Assembly: GCA_001599755.1 (NCBI GenBank)
Contig: BCHX01000007.1
Location: forward strand, 558,001 to 622,000
Direction: 5' to 3'
From: Gliomastix tumulicola
Taxonomy: Eukaryota > Ascomycota > Sordariomycetes > Hypocreales > Bionectriaceae
Length of the DNA: 64,000 nt
Of the stretch, positions 22,560 to 33,689 are shown piece after piece. The translations under genes and the position numbers were made by a program. Within the stretch, counting starts at the first letter, position 1. Every line of letters starts with the position of its first letter. The notes beneath the pieces are model-generated. The model was not told the DNA's origin. It did not search any database and saw nothing but the letters and a program-made list of their open reading frames with translations.

Positions 22560-25500
22560 GACTCTAGCATCGTCAGTTACATCTCCTCCTGTCGTTGGTG
22601 TCGACAACAAAGTCCCGTCATGATATCCGCCATCGTCGGCTTCCTCCTTCCCAGTCCGCCCTAATCTGCCCAACGATGCTCCCGCCAGTGTCGTATTAGC
22701 CGGCACTATCATCAGAAGACACAGTCGAACGACTGTCGCCCCCCCCCCATGTCGTGACGTGATGGCACATTCCCGGTTAGGAATGAGGACAAGGCAGACT
22801 CTGGCATTGGACGGGAGCTTTTGATACGGAGCTGAGTAAGGTGGAAAGCCAGGCTCTGGAATATCGGGCGCGCGTCTTCCAAGTCGGCAGGTCGTCGGGG
22901 AGCGTCGCGACAGATGCCCTTTCTGGTGCACAGATCGGGCGACCGAACGACTTCGGCAGGTCGCCGGCAGCCGGCACTGCCAGCCGGCACTGACAAGCCA
23001 CATCTCTTGTGGACGCCAGCCACTGCTGAATCGTGTGAAATCGTGATAGACATCGTCCAAGTGGGCAGAGGACCTTGCAAGTCGCAAGTACACGGTCCTC
23101 TGCCGATCCGGAGATTCCCTCTGATCTGCTGGGCTGGCTGCACCGTGCACCGTGCCGAATGCCTTTCTGCAATCCCGGATCAGCACTCGAACGAGGCCGG
23201 GAGTCGTATGCATGCCCATTCTACTAGGTTAGGGATTCAGAAGCTCAGGAACTGGCTGTGAATAATGCCAAGGTCTAAAGAATGCCAAGATTACCCATGC
23301 CGTACAGCCGGGTCCCGGCCACGGGCTTGGCCAGCCTCTTCTCAGGGTGGCATCATCGGTGACAAGTTGAGAGAGTAATAGGAAGGTAGACAGAGGTCTG
23401 CGCGGCAAACATTGGACTGCGAGTTCCGTGCGGTGGACACGAGGACGAGATACCGCGAGAGGGCATTAGGAAAGAGGGCTCTTGCGTGCTCGATTTCCAC
23501 GCCTATCATAGGCTAGCCGACTGTCACCTTATCACACGCTGTAACCCAACCCATATGTAGGTTCACGGGTAGTCGGCACTGACACTCTTAGTTCCGGGGT
23601 ACGTGGCCAAGAGCGGCCCTGCAATGTGCGATGGGCCTTGGCAGCGACATGCCTGAAGCGGAATGAATAATGAAAATCATGCGGCGGAGTTACTGGGACT
23701 GGACGACGACCTCTCGACACGAAACGGGTTTCTAGTGGAACATGTCGAGGGCCTTCGACCACGAAAGAGGGGGGCGGGCCACCGGATCAGTAGGGCTGTC
23801 GGGGCCTGAAAACTGATGTACAGGATCGTCGATGAGGGCACGGGTCTGTCCCGCATGTTAACGTTCACAGATTCGCGGTTCTTCCCTTCCCGACGCCCTG
23901 TTATATATATATGGTAGAGTCAGACCACTTGAACTGCTACCAATCCTATCCGACCTGGTACTCTCTCTCACTACGGCTCCTGCATCTACAGGTTTTGTTC
24001 CAGGTCAGATTTGGTCAGCTCTCGGTTTTCCGCGATATCCATGACTTCCGATGAGTCCAGGCGACCGACCACGTGGCCTGAATTGGAAGGTCCCAGAGCA
24101 TCTGGCTTATCTCCCGGTCTCTTTGAAACGACTGCAAGGGTAGCGCTAAAAGTGCGGGGGGCTGCGCCAAGTGTCCTGCCGAATCAAGCACGGGCCTTTT
24201 CCGGCAGATGTTTCGCCTCTCGAATTAGAACAGGCCATGAGAGCAGCAGCATCTTGATTGGAGGGGGGAGGCCTAAGTGTAACGCCGCAAATAGCCCGAA
24301 TCAACATATTACTTGAACTCATATGTCGGAGACCGCCGTGTTCTCGGTCTGTAGACTGGCCCTTTATGTGAATAAGTATTTAATCCTGGTAGGCAGGTTC
24401 GGTCCCTCGGACTTGCTTACCGTGAGTGCATCTCGTCCTGCATTGTCGATAGAATTCTGTATCAAATGTGCATTATGAGTGTCTTGGATATTTAGTAGGG
24501 AATAGAGCAAGACGAGAGTCATTGCGTCAAGGGATCATCGGAAACGTACAAAAAGGGATGCTAGAGATGCAGGAGCCCAAACGAGAAGCTCAACTGGATA
24601 AGGAAGATATTCAGAGCCGCCGAAAGCCGCTATCTGAGAGCAGCGTTGGCCATCAAGGTGCTTGCCTAGAAGTGGAAGCGGTGATGTCAATATTGGGGAT
24701 GGTAGGTCCTTTTGCCTATGAAACGAAGAAAAATCGCATTACCATTTCAAGAGGGATTTACTTTGATTCTTTATCTGCCAGAACTACAAGATGCCGCCGG
24801 TCTCCCAGTGCCCGTTGATCATTGGTGCTGGGGCTTCTATATATGGTGACGCGTACACCATATCAACGTCTCGACGTAACATTTGAGAAACAACGTCCAT
24901 TCTCACGGCTTAACCTGCTCTACGTGCCCATAAATCTACTACTAGTCGGGTAAACTAACTGTGCGGCCAATAGGAGTCAAAGACGTATGGTTTGCTATCT
25001 ATCATCGGTGCATTCGACGGGTGTCAACACGTCCTTGGTTAGCTCAAATAATAGCTCTGTTATTGGGATTGACGTGTCGGCGTTGGCTCTCTCCATTAGG
25101 TGTAGAAGAAATAGGGTTGGATTTAACGATCCAAGTCCACGGGCGTGACGCTTGCTCCTCGTAACCTCGTGTGAGAACGTCTCATTGCGTTTGGCATTCA
25201 CAATCGTGTGTTTCAGTTGGTCTATTGATAGGACATCGCGTTACGCATCACGCGCCCAGGTGCATGGCTCTCTGCAGAGATGGGCCAAACCTAAGACTTA
25301 GCAAGGAGTTGAATTGGTTGGCAATTATCCTCTCGCCCATATTAGTATGACCTCCCCAATCTTGCTCTGGGAAAATCTCGTGCCTTACCAGCACATATTT
25401 GGATGAGTGTCAACTCATCCAGATCTCAACCATCTTTCCCCCAGCAGGAAGCGGGAAATATCCCGCAATGTAATGCTGGATCGTCATGATGGGGCTCTGT

Positions 25501-26570
25501 TAAGAGTACTTGCAGTTCATCCATCTTTACGCGGGTGTTCGTCTCACTTCACGCTGGCACTGCGTAGATAAAGTCGTAAGATCCTTAATTTAGGTAAGAT
25601 CGAGTAACGCATCATAAAACGGGTTAGTCCCGCGTTATATTATCGATTGCTTGGCCCCGGATTCTCTTGTTCTTGAGTGCATTCGTCATGTAGGTCGCTC
25701 AAAAGGGTGGCTTTGGCCGGTCCATCCCATCGATACCTAAAATGCCTTGATTTTCCGACAAGGAAAAGGATGATCGAAAGAAACTACATACAAGACATCG
25801 CCCAGCAGACCGTGGCTCACGTGAGTGCTGGTCTAACCTCTTGTGGTTCCTTGCTCTGACAGCAGCACAGCACTTTTGCCGTATTATCCGCATCGTGGCT
25901 TGACAGCGACTACTCATCCAGCGTGATTGGCGCTATTATCCCGCACTGTCGAGACCCAAAACAAACACCTCAGAATCCGGGGTTTTGTCCCCGTACTGGA
26001 AGAATCTGGGGACATGCATCTTTCTTTCTTTCTTCATCACAGACCGAGACATGCAGCCTAGGCCCGGTACTTCCTCCGCGCCCCCGCCCGCCCTTGCGTG
26101 CTTCGTGTCCCTGACCACGTGGTGTCATCTATGCCAGATCCTCCGCACACACAGCTGGAGAAGGAATGGGGGAAGATGGAGGGGCGGGAAACGGGGGCGG
26201 AAAATGGGGGTGACAACAACGTTCATAACAGGGGTCTTGAAGTTACCCAAGGATGGGGAGACTCTCGCAATCAATAAGCAACCGCGTTCACCTTTACCCC
26301 GTTTCACGAGCTTCCATACTTGCCGTGTGATTGTCTTACGTGATCTTTTCTAGAAGCATGCCTTGACATATCCCTCAAGACCGCACCTAGCGAGTCTCCT
26401 ACCGTCATTGATCACAGCCGGCACGACGCCGAGACATGCTCCGCGAGACAGCTTAGTTCTGTTAAAGTTGAGAAGCCGGTGACTTGGCCGTCATCTGCCG
26501 TGGACAAATTGCATTTCACAATTTTTGCTGTAGCCGTGGTGTGCTTCTTGACGGCTACGATGAGAAAGAT
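22560..26570. other. Four-kilobase intergenic region
   Basis: No gene could be supported. The region holds a hairpin at 23064-23104. It also has an orphan TATA-like run (TATATATATATGG, near 23.9 kb) followed by a pyrimidine-rich leader and an ATG at 24041, whose frame closes at 24316 without any recognisable domain. A 116-codon frame at 24468-24818 is hydrophilic and unassigned. The region may contain remnants of one or more decayed genes. Confidence 0.4.
23064..23104. repeat. Inverted repeat with perfect 11-bp arms and 19-bp loop
   Basis: Arms at 23064-23074 and 23094-23104 are exact reverse complements (GGCAGAGGACC and its partner). The loop contains a further TTGC/GCAA pair. It lies about 650 bp upstream of the protease start, next to a direct repeat of GCCGGCACTG near 22.97 kb. 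It could form a hairpin or a dimeric protein-binding site. Confidence 0.55.
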
Positions 26571-26574
26571 CAAG

Positions 26575-26582
26575 TATAAAAG
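26575..26582 (+). promoter_or_regulatory. TATA box of the alginate-lyase-like gene
   Basis: TATAAAAG lies about 120 bp upstream of the ATG at 26699, which is preceded by a C-run typical of a fungal leader. Confidence 0.6.
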
Positions 26583-26698
26583 CCATCGACACTTCTCTCA
26601 TTGTTCTGGTCGTTTGTCTTAAGTATCACCAGCTAAAGATTTCTTACTTTGGTTGACGGACCATTTACATCAGCCTCTTAATTGATCCCCCCCCCGCC

Positions 26699-28023
26699 AT
26701 GAAGATCTCAGCCATCATTGGGCTTGCCATAGCCTCTGTCCTCCCAGTCGTATCCGGTGCAACCCATCCGGGCTTGCTCCATACCAACGCCGACTTCGAC
26801 CGCATCAGAGGCTACGTGAACAACCGTGTCGAGCCCCAGCTTACAGGCTGGAACAAGCTCAAAGCCCGAACGAATGCGAACTACCAGCCCGCCGCAGCCG
26901 CAGTCGTTTGTCGTGGTGCGTCGTGGTGCAACCCCGAGAACTATCCTGTGCTGTACCGAGATGCTCACGCGGCCTACGTCAACGCCGTGTACTGGAAGGT
27001 GACGGGCGACACGGCGTACGCGAATGCCGCTGCCCGTATCTTGGACGCCTGGAGCTCGACTCTCACCACCGTCACCGGCAGCAACGACAAGTTCCTCGTC
27101 GCAGGTATCCAAGGCTATCAGCTTGCCAATGCTGCTGAGATCCTCCGAACGTATTCGGGTTGGACGGGCCTGCAGGCGACCATCAACATGTTGACGACCA
27201 CTTTCTTGCCGATGAACGCTTTTTTCTTGGAAACCCACAACTATGCCGCCATCGACCACTACTGGGCCAACGTGAGTGATTATCTGCAATAAAGCGTGTA
27301 TTCCCCCCAAAGTTGATCACGATGCTAATGCTGTCACATCTAACTACAGTGGGGTCTGGCACAGTTGTCCAGCTTGCACGCGATCGGCGTCCTTTCCGAC
27401 AACCAGACGGCTATTAACCAGGCCTACAATGTGTTCAAGACCGGTGGCGGCAACGAAGCCTTGTCCAAGGCCATCTGGAAGGTCCATACCGAAACTGGCA
27501 CTGGCAAGCCACTAGGCCAAGGACAAGAGGCCGGCCGTGACCAAGGTCATGCCCTGCTTGACTTTGCCCTTGTCGGGGTCTTTGCGCAGCAGGCGTACAA
27601 CCAGGGAGAAGATCTGTTCGCCCTTCTTGGCAACCGAATCCTCGCCGGGTGAGTCAGACAGTACCCTTTGTCGTGTTGAGATCTCAGGGTAGGGGAAATT
27701 GTGACTGACAACTTCATCGCAGTTCTGAATACGTGTCCAAGTACAATGTGGGCGAGGACGTCCCATACTCCACGTACACCTGGTCGGAGGGCCAACAGAC
27801 GGTCATCGGCAGTGGCAGCAGGGGCGGCAACCGTCCTTTTGCAGAGCTCCTCGTTGCCCACTATTCGAGTATCCGGGGTCTGGACGCTGGGTGGACTATT
27901 GCTTATCGTGATCAGGTCAATGCTGCGGCTGGTGGTGCCGAGGGAGGCGGTGGTGACTATGGTTCGAGCAGCGGCGGGTATGACCAGCTGGGCTTTGGCA
28001 CGGCTCTTTTCCGTCGTGCATAA
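26699..28023 (+). CDS. Secreted alginate-lyase-domain protein
   Basis: Three exons, 26699-27271, 27350-27648 and 27723-28023, give 390 residues. Both introns (78 and 74 bp) have GTGAGT donors and CAG acceptors and join frames exactly. Residues 1-20 are a signal peptide (cleavage near VVSGA). The body is a mostly alpha-helical fold with HPGLLHTNADFDRIR at the N-terminus, repeated Tyr/Ala helices and ETHNYAAIDHYWAN-WGLAQ near residues 178-195. This is the pattern of the alginate-lyase domain family (PF05426-like), which cleaves uronate-containing polysaccharides by beta-elimination. Fungal members have poorly known substrates, so true alginate may not be the target. The C-terminus is a Gly/Ser-rich tail. 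It is transcribed toward the next gene, whose start lies about 290 bp downstream. Confidence 0.85.
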
Positions 28024-28314
28024 GTCTGGAGAATTGCATATGGCAGATCAGTCTTCCTGTATTACTTTCAAGTCTCTATGTTCTTGAAATGATCTTCAAG
28101 GTTGTTACCAAGCGTATGTAACGAGGTCGGCTTGCGGGTCAGCTTCACTGGGTCGGAGTGGATGGACATCAACCTCCGATCGGCCTCCGATGCCGCTAAA
28201 GAGGGGAGCGTAGGGAACGTCAGACCCGACTACTCTGAGGCTCTGGCATCACCACGCGTCAGTCACCACGCATCCCATTCCATCAAAGCCTTGCGTGCAC
28301 CCTCGCTCGTCACC

Positions 28315-29454
28315 ATGGGTGGTAGTCTTGTCGTCCTCGGGGACGCCGATGTCCACGGCCTCCTCATGAACCTGACCCGGGATGAGATCCTCGCCTTCCA
28401 AGCCAGCCTCATCCAGGCCCTCCACAGCGTGTCCTCCACCGGTGAGGAGGCCAAGTACCAACCGACTCCAGGCGTCATCAACCGCCCCAACGGTCAGAAG
28501 GTCCTCTTCCGCCCCTTCACGTCGCCCGATGCCGTGGGCACCAAGATCATCGTCGACCCCGCTCCTGTCGAAGATGCCGAGGGCGTCCCGCGCCGAGGCC
28601 CGCTGCACGGAGCGCTGGTCGTCTGCGATGCGACTGGTATCCCGAGGGGCCTGATCAACGCCGAGGAGGTCACGGGATATCGCACCTCGCTGTCGGCGTT
28701 GATCCCGTTCATGTGGAGGCGCAACGTGGAGAATGTGGTGATATTTGGCGCGGGGAAGCAGGCGCTGTGGCATCTCCGACTAGCCCTAGGCTTAAGGGGT
28801 GCCGAGGTGAAGAAAATCACGGCTGTGAACCGGTCAGAGGCCAAGGCTAGGGTCCTGCTCGACCAGATTCGTGACGAGAACCAGACTCACTGGAAGTTGG
28901 ACGTCGATCTGAGCGCTTCTTTCGACCTGTCCCCCGGTAACAGTGACCATGTGGAGGAGGCACTGGCCACGGCCGATGTCATATTCTGCACGGTGCCGTC
29001 CACCAGCGTGCTATTCAGTCTGGATGCAGTGCTCGGGCATGGGAAACGCCAGAAGGACCCCCTGATCACCGCCATTGGCTCCTGGCAGCCCCAGATGATC
29101 GAGATTGATCCCGCCATCCTCAAGCATGCTGTGCAATCAGCACCTGATTCCGATGCGCCAAGGGGCCATGTTCTAGTCGATGATCTTGAGGAGGTTGTCC
29201 ATAAGTCGGGCGAGCTTATCCAAAGCGGCCTGAAAGCCGAGGACGTCTTCGAGGTGGGCCGCGTCGCGAGCTGGCTGCATCAAGAGGAGAGTTTGAGGGG
29301 GCAACTTGACGCAAAGCTGAAGGAGGAAAATCTATCTGATGGGTTCTTGGTATACAAGAGCATCGGTGTCGGCGTCACGGATCTGGTTGCAGGGAACAAG
29401 ATTTTGGAGTTAGCTACCAAGAAGAACCTGGGCACAGCAGTTGCAGATTTTTAG
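28315..29454 (+). CDS. Ornithine cyclodeaminase / mu-crystallin family protein
   Basis: Intronless, 379 residues from the ATG at 28315, which has a strong context (CACCATGG) and begins MGGSLVVLGDADV as family members do. The open frame extends further upstream, but that part lacks conserved sequence. The N-terminal half carries the substrate and dimer region (FRPF, GTKIIVDP, GALVVCDATGIPRGL). A Rossmann segment with FGAGKQA at residues 144-150 binds NAD(P). Family members convert ornithine to proline with NH3 release, reduce ketimines, or make diaminopropionate in siderophore and antibiotic pathways. Similar fungal genes are often of unknown substrate. No NRPS or partner enzyme is adjacent, so the reaction cannot be named. 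Confidence 0.88.
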   Translation: MGGSLVVLGDADVHGLLMNLTRDEILAFQASLIQALHSVSSTGEEAKYQPTPGVINRPNGQKVLFRPFTSPDAVGTKIIVDPAPVEDAEGVPRRGPLHGALVVCDATGIPRGLINAEEVTGYRTSLSALIPFMWRRNVENVVIFGAGKQALWHLRLALGLRGAEVKKITAVNRSEAKARVLLDQIRDENQTHWKLDVDLSASFDLSPGNSDHVEEALATADVIFCTVPSTSVLFSLDAVLGHGKRQKDPLITAIGSWQPQMIEIDPAILKHAVQSAPDSDAPRGHVLVDDLEEVVHKSGELIQSGLKAEDVFEVGRVASWLHQEESLRGQLDAKLKEENLSDGFLVYKSIGVGVTDLVAGNKILELATKKNLGTAVADF

Positions 29455-29703
29455 AGGATAGTGCAACGTCTCTCAAATCAAGTATCATCCAAGCGATTTC
29501 ATTCCGACGCGACCCATCTCACCTCAGATCTGCAGACCGAGAAGCATTGATGCCTGATGACATGGTGGGCCACTCACAAGATAATGGATGTCAGCACAGC
29601 CAACACACGCGGGGTCGCTTTATCCCTCAGCATCTGCAACAATCAGGGACAGGACGAGGTCTTAAATTCCAGAACGGCTTGAAGGAGCACGTTGAAATCC
29701 ATC

Positions 29704-31659
29704 ATGACCTCTTCACTTCCCTACACAGCCTTACAACCCGATGAAATAAGGGTGCTTAGCCTTGACCCTGGCAGCGGCTCGGATGTCCTCTCGGGCTCGT
29801 TGATCGTGACGCAGCACGATCCTGAGCGTAGCGAGATCCCTCGATACGAAGCCATTTCATATGCGTGGGGCGAGCAAACCGACCCGGATCACATCACTCT
29901 TCGCTCATCAAATGCCGGGTCAGATATCGACGACGATGACGCTTCACGCAGACTGCCCATTGGCCGCAATCTCGGCGCTGCCCTCCGACAGCTACGTCAG
30001 GATTCAGGCACGCGAATCCTCTGGTGTGACTCGATATGCATCAACCAGCAGGACTTGGAGGAGCGAGCAGCTCAGGTCCGCCACATGGGCGCCGTCTTCC
30101 AGCACGCGTGGTGCGTCATCGTCTGGCTCGGCCCGGCGGACGATCACAGCCATCTCTCTTTCCGCACTCTTTCGGAGCTGGCCGCCTTCATCGACTTTTC
30201 CAACTGGAAGGCAGACTGGAAATTAACAGTGCCGCTGAAGCCCGACACGGCCGAGCAGTTCACAGATGAAGACACAGAGCTGCCGGTCTCGCCGCAGCAG
30301 TGGCAGGCCTTGCATGTGCTGCTATCCCGGACCTGGTTTCGACGGCTCTGGGTACGCCAGGAAATCGCACTGGCAGGGAATGGCGCCCTCGTTATGGCCG
30401 GCGTTGACAGTATCCTGTGGATGCATCTCATTGGTGCCTTTGAGCTGATCGCTATGAAGAGCGACAAAACGAGGCTGCCAGCCGTCCATTTCATAGACGA
30501 CATTGTTACGGTGCATCGCATTTCTTCAATGGGGTCTACAAGGAGCCTCTGTGCGCACATCGCGTCTGTACACTCCTGCGAGGCCTCTGACCCTCGAGAT
30601 TTCGTGTATGGTTTACTTGGCGTCACCTCTGAAACCTTTCGAAGCAAGATCGCAATCGACTATAGCAAGGATGTAAAAGAAGTATTTTGTGACGCTCTGG
30701 TGCAATCACTCACGGAGCATGGGGACCTCAAGCTACTGTCGTTCTGCAATTCGGCATCAAAACCAACGTGGGTACCAGACCTACACCGTATCCGAGGACT
30801 GCAACCCTTGTTAAATGGCATGGCAGGCCGTGCTTCACCCTCCGAGATGCGAGTTCTGAGCAAGACGCATGCCGAGGCGCGTGGAGTCGAATGTGACACC
30901 ATCACGGAAGTCCTGGGGCCTGCAGACGATGAGGAGAGGAGCTCAGACGACGACCAGCCCCTCTCCCTCGTCATCGAGGCCGCACGCCGATTCCTGGGTC
31001 CCGCCGCAGACATCTGGGCTGAGGACAAGTTCAAGCAGTTTTGCCTTGCGATGTTTAGCTCTCATCTGCCCCTTGAAGCCGAGGAGATGGACAAGGCCAA
31101 GGTGCACCTAGCGCGTGAAGTCAATCTAGACAGCACGGCCCCTGACTTTCTGAGCGACTCCGAGGGGTACGTATCGACGTTTACCTATTTCCTCCGCGGT
31201 CGCTCTCTCTATCTCACCAGAGATGGCTACATCATGACGGGGCCGCGCGGCTGCCAACCAGACGATACTGTGTGCGTCCTCCTCGGGAGCAACTTTCCCA
31301 CTGTGCTTCGACGGACAGAGAACGGAGGAGAGTACGAGATCAAAGGCCCGGCGTGCCATCCTGCTCTCTTCTTCGGTGAAGCGCTTCTCGGCGAGCTCCC
31401 CGAAGGCTGGCAGGTGAAATACCCTACCCCCACCAGCGATTCTGCGGTTTTCGAGAGCCCAGATGGACAGCTGCAGGACATGGATCCGCGGCTGAGCAGT
31501 ATACCAATTCCTGCCGGCTGGGAGTTACGTAGGGGGCGGAACGGCAGATTTCGCTTCTACAACGCGCAGGAGGATCGTTTGACCAAGTTCGACCCCAGAG
31601 CCTCCGAGAGGGAGCTGCTGAAGAGGGGGGTGCAAATTCAGACATTCACTTTAACGTAG
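29704..31659 (+). CDS. HET-domain protein with two C-terminal WW-like repeats
   Basis: Single exon, 651 residues from the ATG at 29704; the longer frame begins at a TTG and is not used. HET motifs are YEAISYAWG (about 48-56), ILWCDSICINQQDLEER (about 110-126) and WCVIVWLGPADDH, which together define the heterokaryon-incompatibility domain linked to TIR-like death signalling in fungi. The middle holds the usual helical region with DPRDFVYGLLG. The unusual part is the C-terminus. Residues about 562-597 (LPEGW ... MDPRL) and 600-633 (IPAGWELRRGRNGRFRFYN ... FDPRA) resemble tandem WW domains, with the second tryptophan replaced. WW domains bind proline-rich ligands. No intron is needed. Confidence 0.9.
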   Translation: MTSSLPYTALQPDEIRVLSLDPGSGSDVLSGSLIVTQHDPERSEIPRYEAISYAWGEQTDPDHITLRSSNAGSDIDDDDASRRLPIGRNLGAALRQLRQDSGTRILWCDSICINQQDLEERAAQVRHMGAVFQHAWCVIVWLGPADDHSHLSFRTLSELAAFIDFSNWKADWKLTVPLKPDTAEQFTDEDTELPVSPQQWQALHVLLSRTWFRRLWVRQEIALAGNGALVMAGVDSILWMHLIGAFELIAMKSDKTRLPAVHFIDDIVTVHRISSMGSTRSLCAHIASVHSCEASDPRDFVYGLLGVTSETFRSKIAIDYSKDVKEVFCDALVQSLTEHGDLKLLSFCNSASKPTWVPDLHRIRGLQPLLNGMAGRASPSEMRVLSKTHAEARGVECDTITEVLGPADDEERSSDDDQPLSLVIEAARRFLGPAADIWAEDKFKQFCLAMFSSHLPLEAEEMDKAKVHLAREVNLDSTAPDFLSDSEGYVSTFTYFLRGRSLYLTRDGYIMTGPRGCQPDDTVCVLLGSNFPTVLRRTENGGEYEIKGPACHPALFFGEALLGELPEGWQVKYPTPTSDSAVFESPDGQLQDMDPRLSSIPIPAGWELRRGRNGRFRFYNAQEDRLTKFDPRASERELLKRGVQIQTFTLT

Positions 31660-31882
31660 AACAAGCCATACTTACCTAGGACAACTTGCTTAAGAGATCT
31701 TTTTTTATTGTCTCTTGAGAGTCCGACGAGTAGCTTGGGAGCGCAACGGAAGTGCAAGTCTAAATGCTGGAGATGTTCATATTAACTCTTTCATTTCTTC
31801 TGAATCTATAGGTACTACTCATCGCATTACTCTCTCCCATCTCGACATAGTTCTGTATCCAATCTGCATAATGCGTCAAGTC

Positions 31883-33588
31883 TTACGCGCTAGCACCCTC
31901 GGACACAGTTCCCGCCGCAGGCTTCACGGTAACTGTCTCCGATGCCTTACCAACGTCCCCATCCTCGCTGCTGGACGCATCCTCCTCCAGCAGCTTCGCA
32001 ACGGTGGGCCTCTCGGGAACAAGGAACGTAGCATAGGTGGTGGCAGGGATGGTGATGAAGAACATGACGTAGGCGATGATCAGGTTGACCATGGGGCTGA
32101 CCTTGGCCGCACCGATACCGAAAGCCAGGCAGGAACCGACGGACTCGAACGAACGGATGATACCCACGCTGAGGGTGAGGGTCTCGATGTCGTCGAAGAA
32201 TGTGCCGACGATCCAGTAGACGAACATGTAATGGGACTCGTTCATGAATCGGATTAGCATCATGCTGGCGAAGCCACGGCCGAAGCCAGGAGTGGACCAG
32301 TCCAGCGTGACAGCCGGCACGGCGTCCCTGTAGAACTTCTCGTTCGCAATCTGCCAACTGAGCAGGGCGAGCATGAGAGTCGCAAAAAAGGCCCAGGTGG
32401 TCTTGGCCAAAACCGGACGGCGGATCGACTGAATGTCGAAGACCCAGCCCCAGATGATGTTGGCAAGGGACGCAGCAATGCCGGACACAAGAGCAGCGAG
32501 AGTCCGGGCACGGACGGAGAAGCTAAACAGGGTGTCAGTCCCCTGTATCGGATGAGCACATCATCAAGTCAAGATGGAACTCACTATTTGGCCTGGTAGA
32601 TGCCGAGATACGTGCTATTCCAGTTAAATCCACACAGCACGGGGATCAGGAGGTACATCTCCTTCCGCTTGAGCAGTGCCCACCATCTCTTGAACTCGCC
32701 AAGGACGGCCTTCTTCTTAGTCGGATCCTCCATTCTCGTGCCATCGGAGCGGATGATCTTCTCGGGGGGCGAGACAAGCAGGGCAAGAGGAAGTCCGAGG
32801 CACTGCAGGCCGATAAGGACGAGGTACGTGGTGTATGACACCTTTCCACGCTGGCCGTTCTTGGCATTGAGTGACAGTTGGATGGACGCGCCGATGAGCT
32901 GGCCGAGCTCACGGAGACCAAGCCAGATACCAGCTAGTTAGGCAGAATGTTAGCGCATGGGGAACCGGTCAACTGGCGAGGACATCACATACTGAACTTG
33001 CCACGGTCCTTGACGCTGCCATAGCCCAGCGCAATCGCGCCTTCGGATGCCCAGAGGGCAGAGGCAGCAATGCCGCAAGTGGCTCCGCCGAAGAGGACAA
33101 ACCACTCAGTGCCATAACGGTTGTTGACGTAGAGCGCCGCCGAGTAGGGTGCATATCCAAGCGTGCCAATAATGAGAATCTTCTTGATGCCGAACTTGTT
33201 GGCGCAGACGGAGAAGATTGAGCATCCAAACACCATGATACTGAGGCCATGTTAGCTGCATTCCAAGTATCAGTGGTGATGATGTTCTTCTCACGCACCC
33301 AAAGGTTAGTGAATTAGCGCCGTTAACGAGGTAAGGCTCCTGCTGGCCACCAGCTCCAGTATCTTGTTGTTCTCGTCAGTCCCCAAGTACTTCACCAGTC
33401 CACTACATGATGATCTTACTGTTAAGTGCATTCCAGATGCCGGGCTGGGTAAAGGAGATGAGGCCGGCGAGAATGACGCTGAAAAGCGGGCTTCGGAACC
33501 ACCTCGTGAACCTCGAGACAGGCTTGGTCTGGGCGACGACCTCCTCAGGCCCATTATCCTGGACAACAACACCTTCAGGCGACGACAT
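31883..33588 (-). CDS. UNC93-like major facilitator membrane protein
   Basis: Five exons on the minus strand, 33588-33420, 33362-33299, 33240-32993, 32933-32585 and 32522-31883, encode 489 residues. Introns are 57-62 bp with donors GTAAGA, GTGCGT, GTATGT and GTGAGT, and every junction keeps the frame. The product is a multi-pass transporter-like protein. It starts with a short acidic N-terminus, then SVILAGLISFTQPGIWNALN-NTGAGGQQEP, the hallmark of the fungal UNC93/DUF895 family. The first half carries the facilitator loop around KFGIKKILIIG and the second half a cytoplasmic loop before LIPVLCGFNW. The Ser/Glu-rich C-terminal tail is probably cytosolic. UNC93 relatives act in ion channel regulation or receptor trafficking in animals; substrates in fungi are unknown. 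Confidence 0.88.
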
Positions 33589-33673
33589 GATGGTGAACGA
33601 GCAAGGGCTGTAGAGAGACTGGAAGAATATCCAAGAGGCCCTTCGTCCAGCACGACGACGACACCCGTGCATA

Positions 33674-33682
33674 CATATATAT
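33674..33682 (-). promoter_or_regulatory. TATA-like element of the UNC93-like gene
   Basis: The alternating TATATATGT run on the minus strand is about 86 bp upstream of the start codon at 33588. Confidence 0.4.
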
Positions 33683-33689
33683 GCATGAT

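Noticed and set aside
24468..24818. 116-codon hydrophilic frame
   Set aside because: No recognisable domain, no clear promoter or splice sites; kept only as a note in the intergenic entry.
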